Part shown: piece by piece, positions 55,652 through 64,000 of the stretch
Position numbering within the stretch: position 1 is the stretch's first letter
Layout: each line of letters begins with the position of its first letter
DNA from: Gracilinema caldarium DSM 7334
GTDB taxonomy: Bacteria; Spirochaetota; Spirochaetia; Treponematales; Breznakiellaceae
Length of the DNA: 64,000 bases
Direction of reading: 5' to 3'
Assembly (NCBI RefSeq): GCF_000219725.1
Contig: NC_015732.1
Coordinates: 1,674,001 to 1,738,000, forward strand
The notes under the pieces: model-generated
What the model was told of the DNA's origin: nothing
Seen by the model: the letters and a program-made list of their open reading frames with translations, nothing else
The model's database searches: none
Made by a program: the position numbers and the translations under genes

Positions 55652-56679
55652 AGGTTTTCATCTCCTTCTGATGCAAGTTCTTCGAACTCTTCCTGTTCAA
55701 GCTCAGCAAGTTTTTTGACAATCTGAACTGCCATTTTTTTGCCTATAACACCTGGACGGCAGAGGAATTTCTTTTTATTTCCTACATTGAGTGTCATTGG
55801 ATCCCCTACCCTCACATTATATAATCGGATCACATCACCGACTCGTAAAGAAAGAACATCCCGTACGGGGATTTGTATTTTTCCTATCTCAGCAACCACA
55901 TTAATATCTACTGTAGAAAGCTTTTCTTTTAATACATTAAGATTTTCCGTTGTTGTTCCCCGTCGTACCGACGAATACCAGTATTGTGCAGACAGTTTCC
56001 CAATAATTGGCTCTATCGTCAGATAGGGGATACAGAAGTTCATCATCCCTTCCACTTCACCAACCTTAGTTTCCAGAGTAACCAGCACCACCATTTCTGT
56101 TGGGGGAACTATCTGAGCAAACTGTGGATTGGTGTCTATCTGACCAAGCCGCGGCCGAAGGTCAATGACGGTTGCCCAGGCTTCACGCATATTACCGAGG
56201 ATGCGTACGATAATTCCTTCCATTACTGACTGTTCAATATCAGTCAGTTCATGTTGAGCCTTAGTTCCTTCACCGGTTCCACCAAAAAGACGGTCGATGA
56301 TTGAAAAGGTAACAGCGGGATCAATTTCCAGTATGGCATTGCCCTTCAGGGGATCCATATTGATGATTGCCAAGGTGGTAGGGGTTGGAATAGAACGGAT
56401 AAATTCTTCATAGGTTAGCTGATCTACCGAAGCAACATGAACATGGACCATGCTCCGTAAATTCGCTGAAAGGGATGTGGTGGTAAGACGAGCAAAGGTT
56501 TCATGCATAATAGAAACCGTTCGAATCTGTTCCTTGGAGAATTTATCAGGCCGCTTGAAATCGTAGATTTTTATTTTACGAGTATCTGTCGCGGGTTTAA
56601 AATCCTCCGGCTCTGTTTCCCCTGCGTTGATTGCGGTAAGAAGCTGATCAATTTCTTCCTGTGACAGTACTTCGGTCAT
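55648..56679 (-). CDS. fliM: flagellar switch protein FliM
   Basis: 343 residues. N-terminal CheY-P-binding LSQEEIDQLLTAI, middle CheC-like domain (IMHETFARLTTTSLSANLRS; GGTGEGTK loop), and C-terminal SpoA (IQIPVRDVLSLRVGDVIRL). It receives CheY-P and transmits reversal. AAGG precedes the ATG. Confidence 0.96.
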   Translation of the reverse strand: MTEVLSQEEIDQLLTAINAGETEPEDFKPATDTRKIKIYDFKRPDKFSKEQIRTVSIMHETFARLTTTSLSANLRSMVHVHVASVDQLTYEEFIRSIPTPTTLAIINMDPLKGNAILEIDPAVTFSIIDRLFGGTGEGTKAQHELTDIEQSVMEGIIVRILGNMREAWATVIDLRPRLGQIDTNPQFAQIVPPTEMVVLVTLETKVGEVEGMMNFCIPYLTIEPIIGKLSAQYWYSSVRRGTTTENLNVLKEKLSTVDINVVAEIGKIQIPVRDVLSLRVGDVIRLYNVRVGDPMTLNVGNKKKFLCRPGVIGKKMAVQIVKKLAELEQEEFEELASEGDENL

Positions 56680-56701
56680 GCCTTTCTTCCACCTTTATTG
56701 T

Positions 56702-57259
56702 TTACATCTCTACCACATCAAGCTGTTGGAATAGAATTTCCCGGGCCTTTGCTTTCTGTAAAATTGTTGTATTTAATGCTTCACGGATTTCAATTTTTAA
56801 GTTGCGTTCATTTTCCGGTTTTAAATCCGCTGCATATTTATTGCTAAAGTAGTTGCGGAAAAAATCCTTTAATTCGTAGAGACGGTTTGTGAGTTCGGTC
56901 TGTGCATTTTTATCATTGAGATCATACCCAATAATGACATTAACCACAACCGAGGATGGAGTTGGATCCTTTGTTCTCGTTCGTATTACCCCAATAGTCG
57001 TAAACCAGGATAATTCTGGCCGTTTCCCCATATAGGGATCTGTTTCGGATGTAGCCACAGTTTGAGGCTTTCCCGATCCGGACATAATTCTATAGGTAAT
57101 AACTGAAACAGTTACTATAAAGATAAGCGCTCCTAGGCCAATTGCAACAAATTTTAAAATTGTCGGCAGTATTCCACCAATTCCAGCACCTTTTTTCGGA
57201 GAACTATCTATTGTCGAATCACCTTCATCAAGATTAAGCTCATCCTGGTCTTCTGCCAT
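56702..57259 (-). CDS. fliL: flagellar basal-body protein FliL
   Basis: 185 residues. Short acidic cytoplasmic head, one membrane helix (FVAIGLGALIFIVTVSVITYRI), then the periplasmic FliL domain (NVIIGYDLNDKNAQTELTNR and KIEIREALNTTILQKAKARE). Associates with stators; GGAGG precedes the ATG. Confidence 0.94.
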   Translation of the reverse strand: MAEDQDELNLDEGDSTIDSSPKKGAGIGGILPTILKFVAIGLGALIFIVTVSVITYRIMSGSGKPQTVATSETDPYMGKRPELSWFTTIGVIRTRTKDPTPSSVVVNVIIGYDLNDKNAQTELTNRLYELKDFFRNYFSNKYAADLKPENERNLKIEIREALNTTILQKAKAREILFQQLDVVEM

Positions 57260-57320
57260 GGTGTATACCTCCGTATTTTAGATATAATATACGAAACAAG
57301 GCGGTCATGCAAATGGTTAT

Positions 57321-58055
57321 TTATAAATGCCCTTCATCAAGGATCACAATGTCAACACGACGGTTGTAAGCTCTTCCTTCAGGAGTATCATTCGAAGCTA
57401 TAGGAACTGTATCTGCAAAACCTGCAACCTGAAACCGCTTTTCTTCTACTCCAATATCGGTAAGATACTTGAGGACGTTAATAGAACGAGCTGTGGAAAG
57501 TTCCCAATTCGATGCCCAGGGACCAGCAGGATCCACAGGAGTGGAATCGGTATGGCCTTCGATACGGAATTTCCTTCCCTGGAGGTCTTCAGAATTCAAT
57601 AGGGCACCCAGCCGAAGTAAAATATCCCTCGTTTCTTCAATATTCACCTGAGCGCTGGCAGGAGCAAAAAAAGCATCTGAAGCAAGGCTTATGACAAGTC
57701 CCCGTTCATCGGTGGTTACCTTTACCTTGTTAGATTTTACTTCGGGAGCAAAAAGGCTGGTTGCCTTTTTTTTTGCAGTAGAAAGGGATTTTCCTTTTTC
57801 CATGGAAGGAAGAGACATGATGGTATTTCCAAGGTCCGCATTTCTTCCTGCGGTCAGTGTAGCACCGCCTTCCATTGCTCCCATTCCGATATTGTTAAGA
57901 GAAGAAATCATCTGTTGGAGCTGAACTTCATCAACCTCCGAAACATTAAAGAGAGCAGCAAAAAAGGTAAGCAGAAGGGTAACCATATCTGAGTAGGTAA
58001 CAATCCATTCTGGAGCACCGCCACCGCCCTCTGACTGTTTCTTCTTTTTTGCCAT
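57321..58055 (-). CDS. motB: flagellar stator protein MotB
   Basis: 244 residues. One helix with the ion-binding Asp (TYSDMVTLLLTFFAALFN), a plug region, then OmpA-like peptidoglycan-binding domain (IEGHTDSTPVD and DTPEGRAYNRRVDIVIL). The helix lacks the polar series of Na+-type PomB, so proton use is likely, but this is weak evidence. AAGGA precedes ATG. Confidence 0.96.
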   Translation of the reverse strand: MAKKKKQSEGGGGAPEWIVTYSDMVTLLLTFFAALFNVSEVDEVQLQQMISSLNNIGMGAMEGGATLTAGRNADLGNTIMSLPSMEKGKSLSTAKKKATSLFAPEVKSNKVKVTTDERGLVISLASDAFFAPASAQVNIEETRDILLRLGALLNSEDLQGRKFRIEGHTDSTPVDPAGPWASNWELSTARSINVLKYLTDIGVEEKRFQVAGFADTVPIASNDTPEGRAYNRRVDIVILDEGHL

Positions 58056-58058
58056 AGA

Positions 58059-58841
58059 CTAATCCTTAAGGATTTCTGCTTCTACAGACTTCCTGACATC
58101 GGGGGCGAGGAATGAAAGCAGTTTAAGGGCAAGAATGCGGGGGTTATCACCAGCCTGAATGGAAAGAACCCCTTCGATAATCATTTCTTTTACCTGGGTT
58201 TCTGCAGCATCATGGGCTTTGAGTTTTCCCAACATGGGTATTAACAAGAGGTTTGCCATAATTGCCCCATAAAAGGTAGTAATGAGAGCAACGGCCATGT
58301 TAGGACCGATCGAGCTTTTATCTTCCAGGTTTTTCATCATGGCGATAAGCCCCGTAACGGTACCCAACATTCCAAGACCGGGAGCCAGTTTTGACCATGC
58401 ATCTACGATAGACATTTTATCAGCATGACGGGCTTGCATCTGGTTCAACTCAGTTTCCATAAGGGTTCGGATGATTTCCGCATCGGTACCATCGACCACG
58501 AGGCGGAGCCCCTTTTTCATAAATTCATCATCCAGGTCTTCCAGCTCTTCTTCCAGAGCAAGCAAACCTTCCCGGCGGGCTCGATCAGAAAAGGCCATGA
58601 GCTTCGTGATAATTGCCTGTTCCCCGAAATTGGGAACCTTCATGGTAAGTCCGATAACTTTAAAGACACCAAGGGCTTCGGACATACCAAAATTAATAAA
58701 GAGAGTAAAATATGAACCAACCACAACCATTAAGAACGAGGGGAGGTCCATATAGGTAAAGATGGTACCACCGGATGTAAAGATGGACATAACCAACATG
58801 GTAAAGGCACCGACTAAACCGATAATCGTCGCTAAATCCAT
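58059..58841 (-). CDS. motA: flagellar stator protein MotA
   Basis: 260 residues, four helices with the large cytoplasmic loop (FSDRARREGLLALEEELEDL) and the pore-helix patterns PGLGMLGTVTGLIAMMKNL and ALITTFYGAIMANLLLIPML. The ring drives rotation with MotB, whose gene follows after 3 bp. AGGAG precedes the ATG. Confidence 0.97.
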   Translation of the reverse strand: MDLATIIGLVGAFTMLVMSIFTSGGTIFTYMDLPSFLMVVVGSYFTLFINFGMSEALGVFKVIGLTMKVPNFGEQAIITKLMAFSDRARREGLLALEEELEDLDDEFMKKGLRLVVDGTDAEIIRTLMETELNQMQARHADKMSIVDAWSKLAPGLGMLGTVTGLIAMMKNLEDKSSIGPNMAVALITTFYGAIMANLLLIPMLGKLKAHDAAETQVKEMIIEGVLSIQAGDNPRILALKLLSFLAPDVRKSVEAEILKD

Positions 58842-58847
58842 GACCTA

Positions 58848-59045
58848 TCACTCCTCGTTCTTGAATCCGCCGATTAACTTTCTGTATTCTATAATTCGAT
58901 TGATGATCTCTTCCGGCTTTTCGCGGACTATGACTTTTTTACCGGACAGCATGACCAGGGTCGTATCGGGATGGGTCTCTATGGACTCGATCTGATGGGG
59001 ATTGAGGTAATATGCTACGCCATCAAGCCTGGTTACCTGTATCAT
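58848..59045 (-). CDS. flbD: FlbD family protein
   Basis: 65 residues, strand-rich: MIQVTRLDGVAYYLNPHQIE, DTTLVMLSGKKVIVREKPEE and a C-terminal helix. Always found between flgE and motA in spirochaetes; molecular role unclear. GGATAGC lies before the ATG. Confidence 0.9.
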   Translation of the reverse strand: MIQVTRLDGVAYYLNPHQIESIETHPDTTLVMLSGKKVIVREKPEEIINRIIEYRKLIGGFKNEE

Positions 59046-59064
59046 GCTATCCTACTGTATCATA

Positions 59065-60465
59065 CTATCGCTTTAAGGTTAAGAGTTCCTGAAGCATCTG
59101 GTCCGAAGTCTGTATGGTTTTGGAGTTTGCCTGGAACCCCCGCTGGGTTACGATCATGTCGGTAAACTGCTCTGCCAAATCTACGTTGGACATTTCCAGG
59201 GCACCTGCAATCAGTTTGCCTTTACCTGCTATACCCGAGGGGCTGATATTTGCCAACCCAGAGTTATTGGATACCACATAGGTATTTTCTCCGGTCTTCT
59301 CAAGCCCACCTGGGTTTGTAAAGCTTGCCATAGCTACCTGTCCAATAAGCCGGTTTGTACCATTGGAATAGACTCCGGTAATGACACCGCTCTGGTCAAT
59401 TTTGAAATTTTCAAGATACCCCATGGGATAGCCATCCTGCATAAAGGCCTTGGTAGAACTCTTTTCTGCAAACTGGGTTATGGTATTCACCACACTACCG
59501 ATTTTCCCCAGGTTGATATTAAACTCCTGCCGGATGAGGTTACCATCTGCACCGGGTGTAGAGCCCTGAACATCAAAGGCAACCCGAACATTCACATCAC
59601 CCTCTGTAGGGGACTGATTACCGTTTGCATCAACGACCCCTGCAAGGGTTCCCAGATTGCTGAAATTAACGGTGAAAATATTGGGACCGCCTGCAGCGGT
59701 TGCTCCTTCTCCAAGACCAACCGCTGTATTGGTCGGAGTTGCACCTTCAGGATCAACGGTAACCCGGGCTTGCCATTGGTTATTCTGTCCGGGAAGGCGG
59801 GAAAAATCGACCCGGAGGGTGTGTTCCTGTCCAAAGTTATCGTAGATCTTAAAGTCGGTGCTCCAGGTCCCTTCAAGAATGGCACCGGGACCGGCATTTT
59901 CTGGAATTTCAGGGGTTCGCTTGTCCAGGTTACAGGCAAAATTAACTGAGGTCGTTGCCTTAGCGGGATCCTTGGAGCCAACAGGAATAATGAGGTCTTC
60001 CACATCCCGGGCGGTATCAATGCGGGTAGTACCGCCTACATCCCGGGCCATCCAGCCCTGTACACGAAGGCCGTTTGCGGGATTGACCAGAGTTCCATCT
60101 CTATCCAGGCCAAAGGCACCAGCCCGGGTAAAGAAGGTTTTTTCTCCATTTTTAAGAACAAAGAAGCCCTGTCCCTGAATAGCCAGGTCCGTACCAACGC
60201 CGGTGGTTTGTAAGGACCCCTGGGTATGAATCGTATCGATGGAAGCAATCATCATACCAAGACCGACTTCCTTAGGATTGACACCACCCACTTCTTCAGT
60301 AGGCCGAGCAGCACCGGACATCTGCTGGTACAAAAGGTCCTGAAAATTGACCCTGCCCTTTTTAAAACCCGTGGTATTAACGTTGGAAATATTGTTACCC
60401 AGTACATCCATCCGAACCTGGTGATTCTGTAACCCTGCAACACCGGAATACAATGATCGCATCAT
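59065..60465 (-). CDS. flgE: flagellar hook protein FlgE
   Basis: 466 residues forming the hook. Axial-protein ends: [20 protein letters not shown] and [20 protein letters not shown] with LQELLTLKR. Residues Lys165 (VGSKD) and Cys178 (NFACNLDK) are at the very numbering of the T. denticola FlgE pair that forms a lysinoalanine cross-link between subunits. GAGGAG precedes ATG 60465. Confidence 0.97.
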   Translation of the reverse strand: MMRSLYSGVAGLQNHQVRMDVLGNNISNVNTTGFKKGRVNFQDLLYQQMSGAARPTEEVGGVNPKEVGLGMMIASIDTIHTQGSLQTTGVGTDLAIQGQGFFVLKNGEKTFFTRAGAFGLDRDGTLVNPANGLRVQGWMARDVGGTTRIDTARDVEDLIIPVGSKDPAKATTSVNFACNLDKRTPEIPENAGPGAILEGTWSTDFKIYDNFGQEHTLRVDFSRLPGQNNQWQARVTVDPEGATPTNTAVGLGEGATAAGGPNIFTVNFSNLGTLAGVVDANGNQSPTEGDVNVRVAFDVQGSTPGADGNLIRQEFNINLGKIGSVVNTITQFAEKSSTKAFMQDGYPMGYLENFKIDQSGVITGVYSNGTNRLIGQVAMASFTNPGGLEKTGENTYVVSNNSGLANISPSGIAGKGKLIAGALEMSNVDLAEQFTDMIVTQRGFQANSKTIQTSDQMLQELLTLKR

Positions 60466-60471
60466 AAGCCA

Positions 60472-60909
60472 TTACTCCTCATATACCTTGGTAACCTGTT
60501 CCCAGTTATAATACGTACCATTTACCAGGACCTGAGGGACCGCTCCCCTGGTAACGGCTTTCACTACACCCTGAATAACCTGGTCTCCTTCGGTTAATTC
60601 CACCGATTTACCAAGAGCACCGGTTGCTTCTCCACCAGAGAGCAAATTTGCAAGCCGGTTAAAGTCCTGAGCCATATTGGTCATCTGTTCGAGGGAAGAA
60701 AACTGGGCCATCTGGGCGATAAATTCCTTATCTTCCATTGGTGCCGTCGGATCCTGATGGGTTAATTGGGTAATGAGAATTTTTATAAAATCATCCTTAC
60801 CCAGATTCTGGCTAGGCTTCTTGCCCTGTTCAATGGTTTTATTAAAACTATCTACCTGCATTCGAACCAGGGATTGTTCCTGTGCGTTAAGGGTTGCACT
60901 CAGTTCCAT
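60472..60909 (-). CDS. flgD: flagellar hook cap protein FlgD
   Basis: 145 residues with the FlgD N-terminal motif LGKDDFIKILITQLTHQDPT and FIAQMAQFSSLEQMTNMAQD. It lacks the long C-terminal Ig-like domain of enteric FlgD. AAGGAGG precedes the ATG. Confidence 0.94.
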   Translation of the reverse strand: MELSATLNAQEQSLVRMQVDSFNKTIEQGKKPSQNLGKDDFIKILITQLTHQDPTAPMEDKEFIAQMAQFSSLEQMTNMAQDFNRLANLLSGGEATGALGKSVELTEGDQVIQGVVKAVTRGAVPQVLVNGTYYNWEQVTKVYEE

Positions 60910-60922
60910 CAGTATGGCCTCC

Positions 60923-62215
60923 TTAGGCTAACATATTTATCGATAGATTTGTTCCAGAACTTAAAGAACTGTTCTGAATTGGACTCATTAGTCCCGGCGT
61001 TGTATTGTCATAACTGCTTGCAACAAGCCGATCGGAGTAGAAGGGCTGCGGCATCTGTCCCTGCTGGAAACCACCAGACCCCCGGCCATCGGCCGATACA
61101 GAGACTTCGAGGCTTGCACCCTGAAAGCCTCCATCCTTAAAGGCCTGTTCAAGAGAGTGGATTTCCTTTTCAAAGGCCCGCAGGGCTTCTTCGGTTTCTA
61201 CCAGGATGTGGCCGGTAACCTTATTATCAGCCATTTCTAGTTTAATCCGCACATTTCCCAGAGTTTCGGGTTTCAGATTCAGCCTGATAAGCCCTTCGCC
61301 CCCATCCTTCAGTACCATGGAAGCGTGGCGGACTATATCACCATTCATCGATGTCCGTAGTTCCTGGGCTAGCATATCCTGAAAGGATCGGGATGGACTT
61401 TGAGTAGATGATAACCTGGGGTTCTCTATATTTTTCCCCGATTCTTCTTTAAGATGAAGAGTCAATTCTACAGTTTTCGTCGTACTCTCCTGAGAGGAAT
61501 TCGATTCAGTTAGCTTGGCTTTAGCCTCAATGGTCTGGGTCCTCAGGTCATAGACTTCCACATCGATCCGTTCCTTACGCTTATCCCGGGTTTGGTCATA
61601 TTTTCTGATTTTGCTCTCCTGGGGTCCTTCACTTGGTTCTGCTTTTATTCTGTTTTGCTGGGCTTGTAATCCCAAAGTAGTATAGACAGCCAAAACCTGT
61701 CCATTTTGTTCAGCCCCAACATCTTTAACAATCCCTTGATTCCGGTTATTTTTAAATGATTCCCGTTGTTTCTTTGCAGTCTGTGTATCCTGATCATTAA
61801 GGGATGCAACCTGTTCATGTGTAGACCGTTGCTGTTTTTGGGATAACGGTACAACATCTTTACCTAAGGTTGATGAAAGGTTTTCGCTTTTTTTGGATGT
61901 CCCTTCCCGTAAAACTGCAGCCTCTGTAAGTATGTTACCAGCGGGCTTGATATGCCGTGCATTCTGTACCTTATCGGCCTGTTTGTGGTTTCCTACTTTT
62001 TTTACATCATATATCTGCGCTGATGTTTGATGTGCTGCAGAAAGCGTTTCCTTACTAAGGGATTGTTTTTCTTTCCCTCGAGCAGTTTGTAGTTGTTTGA
62101 AAAGACCTTCGAAGGCACCAAATAGGGATGTTCTTTTTGAATCCGCCTTTGAAAAAAGATTCTTTTCAGACTGCCCTAAGGGCTGTTTGGCGGACACGTT
62201 GGGGGGTGCAAGCAC
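60923..62215 (-). CDS. fliK: hook-length control protein FliK
   Basis: 430 residues from GTG 62215 (AGGAGG 11 nt upstream). Long disordered, Lys/Gln/Ser-rich N-terminal part measures hook length; the C-terminal Flg_hook domain is RHASMVLKDGGEGLIRLNLK to ETEEALRAFEKEIHSLEQAF. In Treponema this is the tap1 position. The Gln-rich middle lacks tandem repeats. Confidence 0.88.
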   Translation of the reverse strand: MLAPPNVSAKQPLGQSEKNLFSKADSKRTSLFGAFEGLFKQLQTARGKEKQSLSKETLSAAHQTSAQIYDVKKVGNHKQADKVQNARHIKPAGNILTEAAVLREGTSKKSENLSSTLGKDVVPLSQKQQRSTHEQVASLNDQDTQTAKKQRESFKNNRNQGIVKDVGAEQNGQVLAVYTTLGLQAQQNRIKAEPSEGPQESKIRKYDQTRDKRKERIDVEVYDLRTQTIEAKAKLTESNSSQESTTKTVELTLHLKEESGKNIENPRLSSTQSPSRSFQDMLAQELRTSMNGDIVRHASMVLKDGGEGLIRLNLKPETLGNVRIKLEMADNKVTGHILVETEEALRAFEKEIHSLEQAFKDGGFQGASLEVSVSADGRGSGGFQQGQMPQPFYSDRLVASSYDNTTPGLMSPIQNSSLSSGTNLSINMLA

Positions 62216-62273
62216 GATCCATCCTCCTCCTGAAACACCGGACAGGCCGGTGGCCGGGGAAGGAAAGAAGGGC

Positions 62274-62906
62274 TCAATTCAGGGTCCGGGGCTTTCCGGC
62301 CATTTTTCTCTGCAGTTCGGCGGATCGTTCCGGCGGCAGCAGGGAGAGCCAGTAGGCAACCAGGGAGGCCTTTCCCTCCTTCTGAGCTATTTCCTCGGTC
62401 ATCCGGAATACGTCGATAATATCCTGATCATCCATAGCCGCTAGTATTTTAACAGCCTTATCAGGCGGCATACCAACCAGGTATCGCGCATTCTGTTCGA
62501 TGTTTACCCTTCTATTTTCGAACTGTTGGACCGTAAGGTTAAAGGTTTTTTCCCGTTCATCCTGTGCTTTTTGCCGTTCCTGTAATTCCTGGGCTTTTTG
62601 TTCTATTTCAGCCTCTTTTTTCTGCAATTCCGCTTCTTTTTTATCCAATTCAAGACTTCGCAAATTGAGTTCTTCCAAACGCACCGCAAGCCGTTCTGCA
62701 TCAAGGGAAAGGGTCTGTACATCCGTAAGGGTTTGCTGAGTTCGGGGCTTTAAGCCAAGTAAAGAATACAACGGGGAGAGGAGTACCTTTGCATCAATAA
62801 CGGCAAGATAATCGAACCAAATAAGCCCACCTATAGCGAGCACGATGATGAGAAGAATAAGCACAATCACTCTGCCTAAAACCCGTTGTGATCCGTAACC
62901 AGCCAC
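62274..62906 (-). CDS. flbB: flagellar collar protein FlbB
   Basis: 210 residues from GTG 62906 (AAGGGGA 7 nt upstream). One membrane helix (VIVLILLIIVLAIGGLIWF), a heptad coiled coil of about 75 residues (LDKKEAELQKKEAEIEQKAQ), and a C-terminal MgtE-N-like domain (GMPPDKAVKILAAMDDQDII). In Borrelia, FlbB builds the periplasmic collar and locates stators. It is the first gene of the fla run after the promoter. Confidence 0.88.
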   Translation of the reverse strand: MAGYGSQRVLGRVIVLILLIIVLAIGGLIWFDYLAVIDAKVLLSPLYSLLGLKPRTQQTLTDVQTLSLDAERLAVRLEELNLRSLELDKKEAELQKKEAEIEQKAQELQERQKAQDEREKTFNLTVQQFENRRVNIEQNARYLVGMPPDKAVKILAAMDDQDIIDVFRMTEEIAQKEGKASLVAYWLSLLPPERSAELQRKMAGKPRTLN

Positions 62907-62936
62907 TCTGTATCCCCTTTCGATAATTTCTTCCCT

Positions 62937-62965
62937 AGTATCACCTAAGGACTACGGTACGTCAA
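62937..62965 (-). promoter_or_regulatory. promoter of the flbB-led motility operon
   Basis: Minus strand TTGACG (62960-62965), 17 bp, GATACT (62937-62942). The -35 overlaps the last bases of the upstream phosphoesterase gene. Expected start near 62930, with 24 nt to the GTG. It is the sigma-70 kind; no sigma-28 box is seen, matching the sigma-70 control reported for Borrelia and Treponema motility genes. Confidence 0.6.
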
Positions 62966-64000
62966 GGATTTCCTAACAATTCAATCTTAGCTTTAATATA
63001 ATCGAGCCGGTCCGTATTGAGGACTGAACGCCGTTGTGCTGTACCTTCAAGTATATCGATAGTATAGGAGCCTCGGTGCACAAACTTTTTCCCCTTGCCT
63101 TCGGTAAACCAATAGACCAGAGAAATGGAAGTACTGTCCAGTTCTATTGCATTAACACCTTTTTTACCAATTGCACAACCGGAATTAAACAGACAGGGCA
63201 CGGGGAGTTCATCACCATAAAGACTTTCTTTGATACTGGTACGCCGCTCTGACCGCTTAAGTTTGGCAAGTTCAATCCTTAGAAAGAGTACTTCATCAGC
63301 AATCCTTTTGCGATCTTCGCCGGTAGCCAGAGGATATTCCCGACAAAGCCGTTCAATTTCAAATTTAATATAGTCAAAACGACCTAAGGATTCGAACAGT
63401 GGCCGATGTGTATGACCAATAACAGCAATGATACCATTGGTTCTGGCATAATCATAGGCTTTTTTTTCGACAGCAAACCGATGTCGGGGACTGCGGCCCG
63501 AAGAAATATTACGGATACCCAAAGGCTTTAAAAGGTATCTGAGACCGGCCCTGATGATATGGTTATAATGGGTATAGATTTTTGAACCCTGATGCCCATG
63601 AAACACATAGATCGGTAGTACTGGGGTTTCTATTCTGAGGGAGTCCAGTAACGGATAGGGATAATGCTTTTCTAAGATTAGATCATCATCATGGTTACCA
63701 AGAATTTTATAAAACCGGCCCCTCTCATGAAAGGTATCAAAGAGTTCATAAAGCCTTTTCCAATAGGTTCGTATGTTCGTGTAGGAATAACGTTGGAGTT
63801 CTTCAATATCTCCGTTTAATACAAGATACCAGTTTTGGGATAGATAATATTTTTCAAGAATATCCTGAATCAGTTCCTGATTTTTTAACAGATCATCGCT
63901 GCGGCCGCCATTACCCATATGAAAATCACTGATAATTAAAACCTTATCGTCCGGTGCGAGTTGCAGTACTTCCGCTTTGGTAAACCCCTGGTGCAAATCC
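62962..64000 (-). CDS. metallophosphoesterase, 5' end probably outside window
   Basis: About 345 codons. Calcineurin-type metal motifs: SDFHMGNGG, NGDIEELQR, LGNHDDDL, FHGHQG and GHTHRPLFES. The spacing resembles UDP-2,3-diacylglucosamine hydrolase (LpxH)-type enzymes, but Treponema-type cells lack lipid A, so the substrate is unknown. The frame is open to the window end; a TTG at 63994-63996 is a possible start, but no upstream sequence is visible to judge. A charged insert (about 215-250) is unusual. Confidence 0.82.
   Translation of the reverse strand, partial: DLHQGFTKAEVLQLAPDDKVLIISDFHMGNGGRSDDLLKNQELIQDILEKYYLSQNWYLVLNGDIEELQRYSYTNIRTYWKRLYELFDTFHERGRFYKILGNHDDDLILEKHYPYPLLDSLRIETPVLPIYVFHGHQGSKIYTHYNHIIRAGLRYLLKPLGIRNISSGRSPRHRFAVEKKAYDYARTNGIIAVIGHTHRPLFESLGRFDYIKFEIERLCREYPLATGEDRKRIADEVLFLRIELAKLKRSERRTSIKESLYGDELPVPCLFNSGCAIGKKGVNAIELDSTSISLVYWFTEGKGKKFVHRGSYTIDILEGTAQRRSVLNTDRLDYIKAKIELLGNP

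Noticed and set aside
42006-62906. Search for sigma-28 and sigma-54 promoter boxes in the motility cluster
   Set aside because: Gaps between genes are mostly shorter than 30 bp and no convincing box was found by eye.
1-64000. Mobile elements, integrases, toxin-antitoxin pairs, CRISPR arrays, restriction or defence genes
   Set aside because: None of their signature proteins or repeats was seen. The TIR-like domain alone is not enough to call a defence system because the NADase residue is missing and no partner is present.

Overview
The window is chromosomal DNA of a spirochaete, most likely a Treponema-type organism. I infer this from the flagellar gene order (fliK-flgD-flgE-flbD-motA-motB-fliL-fliM-fliY-fliO-fliP-fliQ-fliR-flhB-flhA-flhF-flhG-fliA), a FlgE carrying the Lys165/Cys178 pair used for spirochaetal hook cross-linking, a V-type ATPase operon with a DUF2764 gene in place of subunit C, and many exported beta-barrel, TPR and lipoprotein genes. 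The moderate GC content would suit a free-living or gut Treponema, such as the T. caldarium/azotonutricium group. No sequence here proves the species.

Layout. 1-3.6 kb: 5' part of trmB, a small lipoprotein gene, then a divergent class II photolyase-glutaredoxin-FTR-like operon. 3.6-8.9 kb: a protein with a degenerate GHKL-ATPase-like C-terminus, an AT-rich polytopic exported protein, two exported proteins and ylxP. 9-17.6 kb: a very large exported protein followed by two paralogous outer-membrane barrels, the second with an N-terminal FecR domain. 17.7-22.5 kb: ispG and four downstream genes (TPR, small barrel, UPRT-like, TPR lipoprotein). 22.6-31.3 kb: V-type ATPase operon preceded by galM. 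31.4-37.4 kb: a J-domain gene facing a murG-cvpA-holB-NtrB-NtrC gene run. 37.4-40.1 kb: TIR-like/ankyrin protein, membrane-linked adenylate cyclase, tRNA-Phe. 40.2-42 kb: an outer-membrane protein and a solitary cheW. 42-62.9 kb: a long co-directional motility cluster. 62.96-64 kb: a metallophosphoesterase cut by the window end.

How the parts work together. The motility cluster encodes the export gate (FlhA, FlhB, FliP, FliQ, FliR, FliO), the C-ring proteins FliM and FliY, the stator (MotA, MotB), hook and cap assembly (FlgE, FlgD, FliK), the periplasmic collar protein FlbB, placement GTPases (FlhF, FlhG) and sigma-28. A sigma-70-type promoter lies just upstream of flbB. The V-ATPase K subunit keeps residues matching the Na+ ligands of the E. 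hirae rotor, so the enzyme may couple ATP hydrolysis or synthesis to Na+.

No mobile element, CRISPR array, rRNA or integrase was found, and no gap between genes exceeds 300 bases. The most interesting signals are an 80-nt nested inverted-repeat structure just upstream of ispG, a set of genes with consensus promoters whose predicted start sites fall on the start codon (apparently leaderless), two genes with hairpins at the predicted 5' end of their mRNA, an apparent CTG start for fliO, a TIR-like/ankyrin fusion, and a FecR-barrel fusion beside its barrel-only paralogue.
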